Positions 1 through 8,986 of a stretch of 64,000 nt of DNA are shown here, in pieces. Location of the stretch: positions 1 through 64,000 of the forward strand of contig UEIF01000025.1 in the NCBI GenBank assembly GCA_900468805.1. The letters run 5' to 3'. Each line of letters starts with the position of its first letter. Position 1 is the stretch's first letter. The translations under genes were made by a program, and so were the position numbers. This DNA is from Hyphomicrobiales bacterium (GTDB lineage: Bacteria > Pseudomonadota > Alphaproteobacteria > Rhizobiales > Rhizobiaceae). The notes under the pieces were generated by a model. It was given only the letters and a program-made list of their open reading frames with translations. It was not told the DNA's origin and searched no databases.

Positions 1-243
1 TGTCGTCGGAACGCTCTGCGCGCCACCTTTGGATTTGCTGGCACCTTTTGTCTTCGAAGGCAAATCCGCTGCGACAGCTTTCTTCGACCGAGATTTCTTG
101 ACAGGTTGTTCGCCTGCGTCGGCGCTCGCGGCGATTTCCTGAAACGCCTGCAGCCAGTGCTTCATGTCCTCCCCATGGGGCCGGCCTTCCTGTTCCCAGA
201 TCTCGTAGGCGCGCTGTCTGATTCGGTCTTCGCTCGATGCCAT
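1..243 (-). CDS. DUF2934 domain protein (3' end off window)
   Basis: The reading frame is open from an ATG at 243 to the window edge (81 codons, no stop), so the C-terminus is missing. Residues 1-30 carry the DUF2934 signature: RIRQRAYEIWEQEGRPHG followed by a His-Trp-Leu-Gln-Ala pattern. A Lys/Ser/Ala-rich low-complexity tail follows. A GGAG-type ribosome site lies just upstream of the ATG. DUF2934 proteins are small, common in rhizobia and have no assigned function; the basic tail could suggest nucleic-acid contact, but that is only inference. Confidence 0.8.
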   Translation of the reverse strand, partial: MASSEDRIRQRAYEIWEQEGRPHGEDMKHWLQAFQEIAASADAGEQPVKKSRSKKAVAADLPSKTKGASKSKGGAQSVPTT

Positions 244-472
244 CGGTTTTTCTCCATGTCGGATTGTTGTCCGGATCAGACAAATGGCGCGGTCGGTTGC
301 GGCGGCAACTATGGTGCATGTATTTATCGGCTGGGTCTCATCACGAAAACGCGATGGGTCGACTGTGCTTCCGGGCAACTTCGAGGTTTCCAGCCGCCGG
401 TTAGGATCGTCTCGCACCAGAAGCCGGGCGCCTCAGCGAAAGCTCGATATGATTCCTAAGCGCCATTCTGAT

Positions 473-940
473 TTAAGAGGTTGGTATCTCAACCCACTGA
501 GAAAACATCGCAGCCTGGCCGAAATCCTGCCCTTCCGCGTTTCGGAGCTGCCAGACTATCCCGTCTTCCATCCAGAAGCGGCTCCCTGACTTCGTGACGC
601 GCAAACCACGATAGCCCGCCATATACCCGTTTTGCGCCACAGCATCGAGCAGCGTCTGACGCTCTCCCCGTTCGCTGGGGCCGGCCGACAGCCTGGATTC
701 CAGCTTTACGAATTCGCTCCAGCTATATCCAAACCGCCTCTGGGCCGCACCGTTGGCGTAGACAAACACAGGACTGGGCGCGGTATTATGGGCCAGGACC
801 ACAAAAGGGGCATCGCCGTAGAGCCACTCGGGCCCACGTTCCTTGGGAACAAGAGCTCTGCCGACGAGACGTCTGAAGCTCCCGGTGAGAAGCTCGAAAA
901 ATTCCGGGTCGTTCGGGTTCAGTTCACCATTCAGCTGCAT
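473..940 (-). CDS. MEKHLA domain-containing protein
   Basis: This is a 155-residue protein. I start it at the ATG at 940 because AAGGA sits 6 nt upstream; the frame is open for a further 23 codons (to 1009) without a good ribosome site. The middle part (FVVLAHNTAPSPVFVYANGA, then a Gln-Arg-Arg-Phe-Gly-Tyr stretch) resembles a PAS-like fold, and the C-terminal half (TLLDAVAQNGYMAGYRGLRV) fits the MEKHLA family. That domain is known from plant HD-ZIP III factors and from stand-alone bacterial proteins and is thought to be a PAS-like sensor; no ligand is established. It appears monocistronic. Confidence 0.65.
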   Translation of the reverse strand: MQLNGELNPNDPEFFELLTGSFRRLVGRALVPKERGPEWLYGDAPFVVLAHNTAPSPVFVYANGAAQRRFGYSWSEFVKLESRLSAGPSERGERQTLLDAVAQNGYMAGYRGLRVTKSGSRFWMEDGIVWQLRNAEGQDFGQAAMFSQWVEIPTS

Positions 941-1041
941 ATGGTTTCCTTCTCCAGCGCGGGCGCTGCACGCATCTTCGCGCCCGATGTATTCACCGAA
1001 CATGGGCACCGGTGCGGCAGCCGCACCGGTGGGAGGGGCCT

Positions 1042-1842
1042 TTAGTTCGGCAAGAGATAGTTCTTGCGGATATACGAGAGCTTGAAACCTGCCTTGGTCA
1101 GGTTTCCGAAGGATATGTTCGGCTGCCCCTCCTGAGGTTCACTTGTTTCGACCGCAAACAGAGAAACGCCTTGGGCCAGGCCTTCGTTCAGCCGGGCATT
1201 GATCAGCGCTTTTTGCGCTCCGCGATTTCGGTATTCAGGGAGTGTCGCTCCTGCTCCTAGCCAGGCGCAACCATTCTCTATAAACAGCGCGCCCGTCCCG
1301 ACCGGCGTGCCCTCCAATTCCGCAATGAAGCAGGCCCAGCCGCTTTTGCCGACAAGGCATGACCAGAGCGGCTCAAGCTCCGCCGGAAAACCAAAGCCTG
1401 CGCACATCAGCTTGCCAAAAGTCGGAGCGTCATCGATACCGGCCAAGCGTGCACGCACGGGCCCTTCGGTTGAAAGCGGAGCGACTGGAGCGGATCGCGT
1501 GAGCTTTGCCCAGGCACCGTTTTCGATCAATCCCTTATCCAAAATCCATCCACGCATTTCATCGGAGGCGGAGGATTCGCTGATCTGGACGTGCCGCCTG
1601 CCTGTTTTGGTCTTCATCCAACCAAGCGCGGCGTCGAGTTCGTTGATGTCATTCAAGGCCAGAATGCGATTGAGGCCAATGGCGGGAGCCGATGGCAGCG
1701 AAATGGCACAGCCGTCGCCCAACGGCATGCAGGCAAATTCGACGCTGTCCTTGAATGGTTGGGGCGTTATCCTGGCCAGATCAACGAAAGCCTTGGCCTC
1801 GATCATCTCTTCCCTGGCAATTCGATCGTTTGAAATGCTCAA
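1042..1842 (-). CDS. GNAT family N-acetyltransferase
   Basis: The C-terminal third carries a GNAT core: a beta strand with GTGALFIENGCAWLGAGAT, then PEYRNRGAQKALINARLNEG, which matches the acetyl-CoA pyrophosphate-binding motif A (R/Q-x-x-G-x-A). The N-terminal part resembles the additional domain found in two-domain GNATs of about 260 residues. I place the start at a TTG at 1842 (266 aa) because AGGGGA lies 6 nt upstream; an ATG at 1806 with AGGGA, or the longer frame from 1974 (310 aa), are alternatives. The substrate is unknown and neighbours give no help. Confidence 0.7.
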   Translation of the reverse strand: MSISNDRIAREEMIEAKAFVDLARITPQPFKDSVEFACMPLGDGCAISLPSAPAIGLNRILALNDINELDAALGWMKTKTGRRHVQISESSASDEMRGWILDKGLIENGAWAKLTRSAPVAPLSTEGPVRARLAGIDDAPTFGKLMCAGFGFPAELEPLWSCLVGKSGWACFIAELEGTPVGTGALFIENGCAWLGAGATLPEYRNRGAQKALINARLNEGLAQGVSLFAVETSEPQEGQPNISFGNLTKAGFKLSYIRKNYLLPN

Positions 1843-2064
1843 CCTATTCCCCTTTTTATGACGAGCTGCCCACAGGGGCAGCAGTAAGTTACTGCGGCGC
1901 ATACCCGTCAGGACCGGAATCGCAGCGTCGAGATAGCCTCCCTTTTCCTCGCGGATAAAGTGTGCGGCGGTCAAGAGAGGTCAAGAGCAACCACGGAGGG
2001 CAATGGATAGGCCGCTCGAACACGCAGCAAACCGTTGCGGCAATCGTCGTTGGCTCGTCGCGCG

Positions 2065-2988
2065 TCAGAAAAAGATCGACATGACCAGATCCTGGTCGAA
2101 ATCACCGAAACCCTTGCCGAAGAGGTTCATACCGCCGGGGTTATCGGCTTTTTCGTCGATGCCGATGCGGAAGCGGATCGAGTGATGGTCGGCTATGCCG
2201 AGCGAGGTGATGGTCTGGGTCGAGACCATGGCGCCGTCGATCCAGGTGCCGGTCTCGTCGATCGTCCAGGTCTTGAGCTTGCCGTATTGCGAGCCCGACA
2301 GCTTCCACCAGGATGGCGAATACATGCCGCGGCGATCGCCATAGTCGCCGGGCGAAGTCCAGTGTCCTGCCTTGATGCCGTTGACCCAGATCGAGATATC
2401 GGACGGCCAATTGGCATTGGTAGCCGGGGTTTCCGAGCTTAGTTCGGCCGTAAATTCAACCTTGCGGATCTTCTTGCCGGACACCTTGGCATTGTTCGGG
2501 AACTTGTATTCGACATAGCCTCGTGTGAACCAGAGCAATGCCGCCTGCATGCGCTGCGGGTCGAGGAAGACCTCCTGCACGTCGAGCATGCCTATGACAT
2601 TGTTGACCGAACAGAGGCCGCAGGGCGCGCCCACGTCGAATTCGGTAAAGAGGCCGATCGGCATGCTGACGGTCACCACATCCCCGCTCGCCTTGGTACC
2701 GTTGGTATCGAAGCGGATGAGGATTTCGTCATAGATGCTGGAGCAGACCTTCTGGTTTCCCTTCGTCGCCTTCATCGTTTGTGTCTGGATGAGGCCGGCC
2801 TGCTCGAGAGACTTCAGATTGGTCGCGGTCGTCGATTGCGGCAAGCGCATCTGCGCCGCGATGTCGTTGACATTCAGCGGCCCCTTCTGGCGCAGCAGGT
2901 TGAGGATTTCGATACGCGTCGGGGAACCGAGAGCCTGGACGACGTCAACGTCCCGCATCGGATCAACGGTTAGAAGTTTCGTCTCCAT
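2065..2988 (-). CDS. ArsR-type regulator with large C-terminal sensor domain, end of the arabinose operon
   Basis: Residues about 12-85 form an ArsR-like winged helix (QALGSPTRIEILNLLRQKG, recognition helix around LPQSTTATNLKSLEQAGLI). The remaining 220 residues are far longer than in metal-sensing ArsR proteins, lack a metal-binding cysteine cluster, and are rich in Trp, Tyr and Gly (for example GMYSPSWWKLSGSQYG), which suggests a beta-rich ligand-binding domain. The gene is the last of the minus-strand abfA-ABC operon, about 160 bp after the permease with a hairpin in between. I infer that it is a sugar-responsive regulator of this operon. The start at 2988 is the first ATG; its AAGG is unusually close. 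Confidence 0.7.
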   Translation of the reverse strand: METKLLTVDPMRDVDVVQALGSPTRIEILNLLRQKGPLNVNDIAAQMRLPQSTTATNLKSLEQAGLIQTQTMKATKGNQKVCSSIYDEILIRFDTNGTKASGDVVTVSMPIGLFTEFDVGAPCGLCSVNNVIGMLDVQEVFLDPQRMQAALLWFTRGYVEYKFPNNAKVSGKKIRKVEFTAELSSETPATNANWPSDISIWVNGIKAGHWTSPGDYGDRRGMYSPSWWKLSGSQYGKLKTWTIDETGTWIDGAMVSTQTITSLGIADHHSIRFRIGIDEKADNPGGMNLFGKGFGDFDQDLVMSIFF

Positions 2989-3072
2989 ACCTTGATACTG
3001 GTTTCCAGTCTCTCTTGTTGGTTTCAGCTGATATCACGGTGGCATAGTCCATGTCGCCGCCTTTTCTGGAAG

Positions 3073-3111
3073 TGCCGGCCCGCGCCTCGGGAGAGCTCTC
3101 GCGGACCGGCA
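3073..3111 (-). other. Intercistronic stem-loop between permease and ArsR-type gene
   Basis: The arms at 3073-3084 and 3100-3111 pair over 11 of 12 positions (TGCCGGCCCGCG with CGCGGACCGGCA) around a 15-nt loop. It has no U-tract, so a processing, stability or attenuation role is more likely than strong termination. Confidence 0.5.
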
Positions 3112-3151
3112 GGGCCTTCTCACCTCGGCCCGGAAGCAATCTCTCATACAC

Positions 3152-3976
3152 TTAGCCCTTGATGCCCGATGACAGCATGAGGGCCTGCGTTACGCGTTTC
3201 TGGAACAACAGATAGGCAACCGCGACCGGCATCGCAGCGAGGATTGCCACCGCCATGTCGCGCGCATATTTCACGCCGAATGCGTCTCTCGTCTGGGTGA
3301 TGCCGACAGTGATCGTCATCATGTCGTCGGAGTTGGTAACGAGGAACGGCCAGAGGAAGGCGTTCCAAGCCATGATGTAGGTAATGATCGCCAGCGCTGT
3401 CGTAATACCCCAGTTCAGCGGCAGATAGAGCTTGAACAGGATCTGGAACTCGCCGCAGCCATCGAGCTTGGCCGCCTCGCGCAGCTCCTTCGGCACGGAA
3501 TCGAAGAACTGCTTGTAGACGATGACAACAACAGGAACGATCAGCTGGGGCAGGATGATGCCGCCCCACGTGTTGATCAGGTTCAGCTTATGCATCAGCA
3601 CGAACTGCGAAATGACCAGCGCCTGCGAGGGCACCATGAAGCTCGCAAGGATGATGCCGTAGAGAAGCTTGCGACCGGGAAAGACGATCTGCGACAGCGC
3701 ATAGGCGCACATGACGCTGATCAGGATGACGACGACGGTCACCGTCACCGAGGTGACGATCGAGTTTAGATACCAGGTCGATAGCTTGGTTTCGAAGAGG
3801 GCATAATAATAGCCTGAGAAATTGAAGACGTCAGGGAAAAGGGTGGTCTTGTTGACCACGTCCTGTTCCGGCTTGATGGACGTCACGATCGCCCAATAGA
3901 TCGGAAAAGCCCAGGTGCAGGCGATCACCACTGTGAGGATCAGAAGAAGCGTATTGCCGATTGATTTGCCGGGCAT
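3152..3976 (-). CDS. Carbohydrate ABC transporter permease, MalG/AraQ type
   Basis: Inner-membrane permease of 274 residues, typical for MalG-type CUT1 subunits. Six hydrophobic segments are visible, starting with LLLILTVVIACTWAFPIYW. The cytoplasmic EAA loop is ELREAAKLDGCGEFQILFK followed by the conserved proline, which contacts the ATPase. It starts 1 nt beyond the stop of the preceding permease, so the two are translationally coupled. With the binding protein and the GH51 enzyme upstream, arabinose-containing oligosaccharides are the likely substrate. Confidence 0.88.
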   Translation of the reverse strand: MPGKSIGNTLLLILTVVIACTWAFPIYWAIVTSIKPEQDVVNKTTLFPDVFNFSGYYYALFETKLSTWYLNSIVTSVTVTVVVILISVMCAYALSQIVFPGRKLLYGIILASFMVPSQALVISQFVLMHKLNLINTWGGIILPQLIVPVVVIVYKQFFDSVPKELREAAKLDGCGEFQILFKLYLPLNWGITTALAIITYIMAWNAFLWPFLVTNSDDMMTITVGITQTRDAFGVKYARDMAVAILAAMPVAVAYLLFQKRVTQALMLSSGIKG

Positions 3977-3977
3977 C

Positions 3978-4856
3978 TCAGCGCTCCCTCACTCGCAGGA
4001 GCTGATATTGCAGCACCGAGACGACGACAATGATGATGAACAGGATCACCGCGACTGCGGAGCCGAGACCACCGTGGTTCGATCGGAAAGCCTCGCGATA
4101 GACGAGTTGTAAGAGCACATACGTGGAATTGAACGGCCCGCCCTCTGTCAGCAGATAGACCTGATCAAAGATCTTGAGCTGCAGGATGAGCTGCAATGTC
4201 AGCACCAGCGCGGTTACCGGCCAGATCAACGGCCAGGTGATGCGCTTGAAGCACTGCCAGCGCGTCGCGCCGTCAAGCATCGCCGCCTCGTAATAGTCGT
4301 GGGGAATGTTGCGCAGGCCGGCAATGAAGAGCAGCAGATTGAAGCCGTTGGTCCACCAGACCGTCACGAGCGCAACCATGGGCATGGCCCATATCGGATC
4401 GCGGAAGACGCTGACGCGTGAGCCGGTGAAGGCTTCGATCGCGAACTGTGCGATCCCGAATTGCTGGTCGAGCACCCATTTCCAGATCTGGGTGACAACC
4501 GAAACCGGAAGAATATACGGGATGAAGAAGAGCACCAGCACGAGGCTCTGCATCCAGCCTTTCAGGCGCACGACCATCAGTGCCAGCCCAAGGCCGATCA
4601 ACGTGTTCGGGATAACCGTCAAAACGACGAAATAACCGGTATTCCAGACCGATGTATAGAAGAGCTTCTGATGGAAGAGCCTGATATAATTGTCGAAGCC
4701 GACCCATTGGCCTTCGCCGACGAGCGGGGCGTCGGTAAAACTCAAGGCGAACATCTTATAGACCGGATAGGCAAACACGACCGCATAGGCGATCAGGAAC
4801 GGTGCAATCATGGTGATCGCCGTTATCGTCTTGCGCCGCTTTTCATTGTTGACCAC
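3978..4856 (-). CDS. Carbohydrate ABC transporter permease, MalF/AraP type
   Basis: Inner-membrane permease of 292 residues. The first segment (IAPFLIAYAVVFAYPVYKMF) is typical of MalF-type CUT1 subunits, and the EAA loop reads YEAAMLDGATRWQCFKRITW. The start codon is GTG, supported by GGGAG about 8 nt upstream; an ATG just upstream is out of frame. It lies between the binding-protein gene and the second permease and should form a heterodimer with the latter. Confidence 0.88.
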   Translation of the reverse strand: MVNNEKRRKTITAITMIAPFLIAYAVVFAYPVYKMFALSFTDAPLVGEGQWVGFDNYIRLFHQKLFYTSVWNTGYFVVLTVIPNTLIGLGLALMVVRLKGWMQSLVLVLFFIPYILPVSVVTQIWKWVLDQQFGIAQFAIEAFTGSRVSVFRDPIWAMPMVALVTVWWTNGFNLLLFIAGLRNIPHDYYEAAMLDGATRWQCFKRITWPLIWPVTALVLTLQLILQLKIFDQVYLLTEGGPFNSTYVLLQLVYREAFRSNHGGLGSAVAVILFIIIVVVSVLQYQLLRVRER

Positions 4857-4877
4857 AGATCATCTCCCTGGAGGAAG

Positions 4878-4902
4878 GCTGGCCGGAGATACTCCGGCCA
4901 GC
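4878..4902 (-). other. Perfect 11-bp stem-loop after the binding-protein gene
   Basis: GCTGGCCGGAG (4878-4888) pairs exactly with CTCCGGCCAGC (4892-4902) around a 3-nt loop. It starts 6 nt after the binding-protein stop codon and has no U-tract. This is the classic position for a stem-loop that stabilises binding-protein mRNA or lowers expression of the downstream permeases. Confidence 0.7.
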
Positions 4903-4908
4903 ATCGTC

Positions 4909-6177
4909 TCACTGCTGGCTCTGCAGCTCCTCACGCATCTGATCGATGGCATCCGCCGGATCGAGCTGACCGTTCAGAGCCGGAACCACGAAGTTCTGTG
5001 TTGCCTCGTAGATCGGGCCTGCGACACCGGCGAGCTTGGAAACCGGATCGAAGACAGCCGTATCGGCAAGCTTCGCATAGGTGGCATTCGGCTGCATTTC
5101 CTTGAATTCCTTGCTGTCCGTCACCGGCTTGAAAGCAGGAATATGACCGGCGCTGGCCCAGGAAATGCTGTGCTGGTTCATCCAGGCAATGATCTGCAGC
5201 ACGGCCTTCAGTTTTTCAGGGGTGATCGGCTTGCTGTCGCTGTTCGGAACGGCGAAGGAATGTGAATCCGCCCAGGTGGCCTGGGTACCCATCAGGTTCG
5301 GGATTTCGATGGCGCCCCATTCGAAGCCGAGCTCACCCTTCTTGGCGAGATCGGCCATCGTCGGCACTTCCCAGACGCCGTTGACATGCATCGCAGCCTT
5401 GCCCGAGGTGAAGAGCGCAATCGAGGCTTCGTAGGAGATCAGCTTCGGCGAATAGCCTGAGGAAACCCAGTTCGCCATCGTCTGAAGCGCCTTTACACCG
5501 GCATCACCCGGCAGGATCTGGTCGCCGTCGATGAACTTGGCGCCCTGCTGGGAGAGCAGCGTATAGAAGACGCGCCACATGGAGCCGCCTTCATCCGTGT
5601 GCAGCGAAAGCGGATATTCGACCTTGCCTGTCGCCTTGATCTTGTCGAGCGCGGCGTTGAAATTGGCAAGACCGTCGAGGCCCTTCGGCAGACCGTCATC
5701 GCCCAGCAGACCGGCTTCCTTCAGAATGGTCTTGTTATAGTAGAGAACGATCGAGTGGACGTCGAAAGGAATGCCGTAGACCTTGTTGTCGAAAGTAGCC
5801 TGCTTCCAGGCCGCGTCGACATAGTTTTCCTTCTTGATGCCTGCGGAAGCAAGCTCCTCGTCCGAGAAGGGCCGCAGGATGCCGGTTGGCACGGCGAGCG
5901 GATAACGCGACATGTGATAGGTCATGATGTCCGGCTGCTGGCCGACGGCAGCTGACGTTTGCACCTTGGTGTAGAAGGGCACGCCCCATTCAAGCGTCGT
6001 GGCGTTAATCTTGATGTCGGGATGGGTGTCGTTGAATTCCTTGATGAGCGCTTTCATGCGCACACCGTCGCCGCCGCTTAAGAAATCCCACCAGGTGATG
6101 TCCGTCTGCGCGAATGCGGCTGCTGAGGGCAGCAATGCGATGGCCGCCGAAACGGCAAGTTTTAAGAGTTTTCTCAC
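4909..6177 (-). CDS. Sugar ABC transporter substrate-binding protein (family 1, AraN-like)
   Basis: Periplasmic solute-binding protein of 422 residues with a clear signal peptide (KLAVSAAIALLPSAAAFA, cleavage near AFA-Q at about residue 24). The mature start (TDITWWDFLSGGDGVRMKAL) is typical of family 1 sugar-binding proteins of CUT1 systems. The GTG start at 6177 is preceded by GGAGGA at good spacing. The neighbouring cytoplasmic GH51 arabinofuranosidase suggests that it binds arabinan-derived oligosaccharides; the exact ligand cannot be read from the sequence. Confidence 0.88.
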   Translation of the reverse strand: MRKLLKLAVSAAIALLPSAAAFAQTDITWWDFLSGGDGVRMKALIKEFNDTHPDIKINATTLEWGVPFYTKVQTSAAVGQQPDIMTYHMSRYPLAVPTGILRPFSDEELASAGIKKENYVDAAWKQATFDNKVYGIPFDVHSIVLYYNKTILKEAGLLGDDGLPKGLDGLANFNAALDKIKATGKVEYPLSLHTDEGGSMWRVFYTLLSQQGAKFIDGDQILPGDAGVKALQTMANWVSSGYSPKLISYEASIALFTSGKAAMHVNGVWEVPTMADLAKKGELGFEWGAIEIPNLMGTQATWADSHSFAVPNSDSKPITPEKLKAVLQIIAWMNQHSISWASAGHIPAFKPVTDSKEFKEMQPNATYAKLADTAVFDPVSKLAGVAGPIYEATQNFVVPALNGQLDPADAIDQMREELQSQQ

Positions 6178-6210
6178 GTTTGTTCCTCCTCTAAAGCATG
6201 GGTTGGGTCA

Positions 6211-6225
6211 CCCCGGTGCCCGGGG
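6211..6225 (-). other. Short GC hairpin between ATPase and binding-protein genes
   Basis: CCCCGG and CCGGGG (6-bp arms, 3-nt loop) lie in the 140-bp gap between the ATPase stop and the binding-protein start. It is weak on its own and may contribute to operon mRNA processing. Confidence 0.3.
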
Positions 6226-6317
6226 CGGCTTCTGTCGCGGACCTCCTCCAAAGGCACGCGATCACGTCTCCTGCATTCCTTTCCGGTCTCCGGATCGCAG
6301 CTCCGGACCCCGTTCAA

Positions 6318-7403
6318 TCAGCTGAGCCTTCTGCCTTCGGCATCGAAGGCCAGCATCTCAGGCACTCTCAGAGAGAGGCTGATCTTCTCCTTCGGCTGAG
6401 GCCTGCTTTCGCGGCACTCGACCGTCATCTCCGCATTGGTCGCGGTCAGCACGTGAAGATATCCGGTGCCGCCAAGCTCTTCGGTGAATTCAGCGGTGAC
6501 GGGCAGCGTCAGGCCTCCATCTGAGGCGCCAAGCCCGATATTCTCGGGCCGGACGCCGACATTGATGGCTGCGTCTTGAGCGACCGGGCTGCGTGTCGGC
6601 AGCTCGAAAACCTGACCCGGCGCGTCATCGAGTTCGATGCGGGCGGAGCTCTGGCCAGCGGCAACGACCTTTCCCTTCAGGAAGTTCATGCCCGGCGAAC
6701 CGATGAACCCAGCGACGAACATGTTCTGTGGATCGCGATAGAGCTCCAGGGGCGCGCCGACCTGCTGGACGATGCCCTCCTTCAACACGACGATCTTGTC
6801 GGCAAGCGTCATCGCCTCGACCTGGTCATGGGTGACATAGACCATCGTCGCACCGATCTGCCGGTGCAGGCGGGCGATCTCCATGCGCATTTTCACGCGC
6901 AATTCGGCATCGAGGTTGGAGAGCGGCTCGTCGAACAGGAAGACCCGCGGCTCGCGCACGATGGCGCGGCCGATCGCCACCCGCTGGCGCTGGCCGCCGG
7001 AAAGCTGGCTCGGTTTGTGTTGCAGGTAGTCCCCGAGGCGAAGGATATCGGCGGCCGCCTTCACCTTCTGCTGGATCTCTGCCTTCGGCCGCTTGGCAAT
7101 CGACAGGCTGAAGGCCATGTTTTCGAAGACGGAAAGATGCGGATAGAGCGCGTAGGACTGGAAGACCATGGCGACGCCGCGTTTTGACGCCTCCCTGTGC
7201 GTTACGTCTTCATTCTCGATGCTGATCTGCCCGCCGCTCGTTTCCTCGAGCCCCGCAATCATCCTTAGCAGCGTCGATTTCCCGCAGCCGGAAGGGCCGA
7301 CGAAAACGGCGAACTCACCCTGCTCGATCTCGATATCGACGCCGTGAATGACAGCGAAGGACCCGAACGACTTCCTGACGTCAGTCAGTTTTATCCCAGA
7401 CAT
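6318..7403 (-). CDS. Sugar ABC transporter ATP-binding protein (UgpC/MsmK type)
   Basis: Cytoplasmic ATPase of 361 residues. Walker A is GPSGCGKST, the signature is LSGGQRQRVAIGRAI, Walker B is VFLFDEPLSNLD, and the switch histidine is in YVTHDQVEAM. A C-terminal TOBE/OB-type extension of about 120 residues is typical of MalK-like subunits and can be regulatory. The start at 7403 is chosen because GGAGG lies 4 nt upstream; the frame extends to 7460 without a better site. It energises the two permeases downstream. Confidence 0.92.
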   Translation of the reverse strand: MSGIKLTDVRKSFGSFAVIHGVDIEIEQGEFAVFVGPSGCGKSTLLRMIAGLEETSGGQISIENEDVTHREASKRGVAMVFQSYALYPHLSVFENMAFSLSIAKRPKAEIQQKVKAAADILRLGDYLQHKPSQLSGGQRQRVAIGRAIVREPRVFLFDEPLSNLDAELRVKMRMEIARLHRQIGATMVYVTHDQVEAMTLADKIVVLKEGIVQQVGAPLELYRDPQNMFVAGFIGSPGMNFLKGKVVAAGQSSARIELDDAPGQVFELPTRSPVAQDAAINVGVRPENIGLGASDGGLTLPVTAEFTEELGGTGYLHVLTATNAEMTVECRESRPQPKEKISLSLRVPEMLAFDAEGRRLS

Positions 7404-7428
7404 ATATCCTCCCGATGGGCACTCCGGA

Positions 7429-7453
7429 CGGGGCAGCCTCCTCCGCTGCCCCG
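7429..7453 (-). other. 8-bp stem-loop after abfA
   Basis: CGGGGCAG (7429-7436) and CTGCCCCG (7446-7453) pair perfectly with a 9-nt loop, 12 nt beyond the abfA stop codon. There is no U-tract. It separates the enzyme from the transport genes in the same operon. Confidence 0.5.
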
Positions 7454-7465
7454 ATGGCATTCAGC

Positions 7466-8986
7466 TCACGCCGAGGCGACGGACAGCAGGATGAAATGAT
7501 AGGATTTCGCCGGCAGCAATCCGGTGAGCCTACCCTCGTCGGTGACCTGGAGGCCGGACCCTGCCTTCGGCACGATGCGGTTCTGGTCTTCGACAGAGTT
7601 GCGCGCCTTCAGATCGTCGCCCACCATCGTATGATGCTGGACGATCTTCGCGCCCTTGAAACCTTGCAGGGCGACATCGAGATCGATCGCCTCGTCAAGG
7701 CTACGGTTGATCGCAAAGAGCGCAATGCTCTTGCCATCCTCCTGCAGCACCGCAGAAAGATCGAGATAGGGCACGTCCTGCGCCACCTCGCAATCATAGG
7801 TCGGGCCTGACGCGGAAATGTTGAGAGCTGTGCCACGGCCATACTTCGAAGCAAACTGCAGCGGGTAGTAGATCGACTGGCGCCAGGCCGGTCCACCCGC
7901 CTTGGTCAGGATCGGGGCGATGACGTTGACGAGCTGCGCCATGCAGGCGATCTTGACGCGGTCGGAACGGCGGATGAAGACGTTGATCAGCGATGCAACG
8001 AAGATCGCGTCCTCAAGATTATAGAGTTCTTCGAGCAGCGGCGGGGCTTCTGGCCAATCCCAGTTCTTATAGCGCTGATCGTCTTCCTTGCGATCGTGAT
8101 ACCAGACGTTCCATTCGTCGAAGCAGATCTTCACGTCCCGCTTCGACCGCTTCTTCGCCTTGATGTAGTCGATGACGCCGCCGATCGTAACGATGTAGCG
8201 ATCGAGCTCGATCGCCTTGGCATAGTAGTTGAGCGTGTCGTTTTCTTCGTTGCCGAAATATTTGTGCAGCGAGATATAGTCGACGCTGTCATAGCTCGCA
8301 TCGAGAACCTGTGCCTCCCACTCGGGATAGGTCTTCATCTTGTCGTTAGACGAACCGCAGACCACGGTCTCGAGCGTCTTGTCGAAATATTTGAAGGCCT
8401 TGCTGACGTCATTGGCAAGCAGACCATATTCGGTTGCGGTCTTATGACCGACCTGCCAGGGACCGTCGATCTCGTTGCCGAGGCACCAGATGCGGACATT
8501 GTGCGGGTCCTTGTATCCGTGCTTGGCGCGCAGGTCACTCCAGTAGGTACCACCAGGATGGTTGCAATATTCGAGGAAATTGCGGGCATCATTCAGGCCA
8601 CGCGAACCGAGGTTCATGGCGAGCATCATCTCGGTCTTGGCGAGCTTCGACCAGTCGGCGAATTCGTTGACGCCCATCTGGTTGGTCTCGCGGGTCCGCC
8701 AGGCAAGATCAAGACGCGTCGGGCGCTGATCGCGCGGGCCGATGCCGTCTTCCCAATGATAGGCCGAAACGAAATTGCCGCCCGGATACCGGACGATCGG
8801 CATATCGAGATCGCGCACCATATCAAGAACGTCGGTACGGAAACCTTCCTTATCAGCTTTTTCGTGACCCGGCTCATAAATACCGGTGTAAACGGCACGG
8901 CCCATATGCTCCAGAAAGGAGCCATAGACGCGCTTGTCGACGGTCGAGATGGTAAATTCCCTATTCAGGGTCGCTTTAGCCCGCAT
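7466..8986 (-). CDS. abfA: Alpha-N-arabinofuranosidase, GH51
   Basis: Retaining glycosidase of 506 residues, the usual GH51 length; it removes non-reducing terminal L-arabinofuranose. The acid/base Glu172 is in CLGNEIDGPW and the nucleophile Glu291 in CFDEWNVWYH, both in the expected places (E175 and E294 in the well-studied Geobacillus enzyme). The N-terminal half is a TIM barrel and the C-terminal part a beta domain. There is no signal peptide, so it acts in the cytoplasm on imported oligosaccharides. It is the first gene of the operon; GAGGAAC precedes the ATG. Confidence 0.93.
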   Translation of the reverse strand: MRAKATLNREFTISTVDKRVYGSFLEHMGRAVYTGIYEPGHEKADKEGFRTDVLDMVRDLDMPIVRYPGGNFVSAYHWEDGIGPRDQRPTRLDLAWRTRETNQMGVNEFADWSKLAKTEMMLAMNLGSRGLNDARNFLEYCNHPGGTYWSDLRAKHGYKDPHNVRIWCLGNEIDGPWQVGHKTATEYGLLANDVSKAFKYFDKTLETVVCGSSNDKMKTYPEWEAQVLDASYDSVDYISLHKYFGNEENDTLNYYAKAIELDRYIVTIGGVIDYIKAKKRSKRDVKICFDEWNVWYHDRKEDDQRYKNWDWPEAPPLLEELYNLEDAIFVASLINVFIRRSDRVKIACMAQLVNVIAPILTKAGGPAWRQSIYYPLQFASKYGRGTALNISASGPTYDCEVAQDVPYLDLSAVLQEDGKSIALFAINRSLDEAIDLDVALQGFKGAKIVQHHTMVGDDLKARNSVEDQNRIVPKAGSGLQVTDEGRLTGLLPAKSYHFILLSVASA

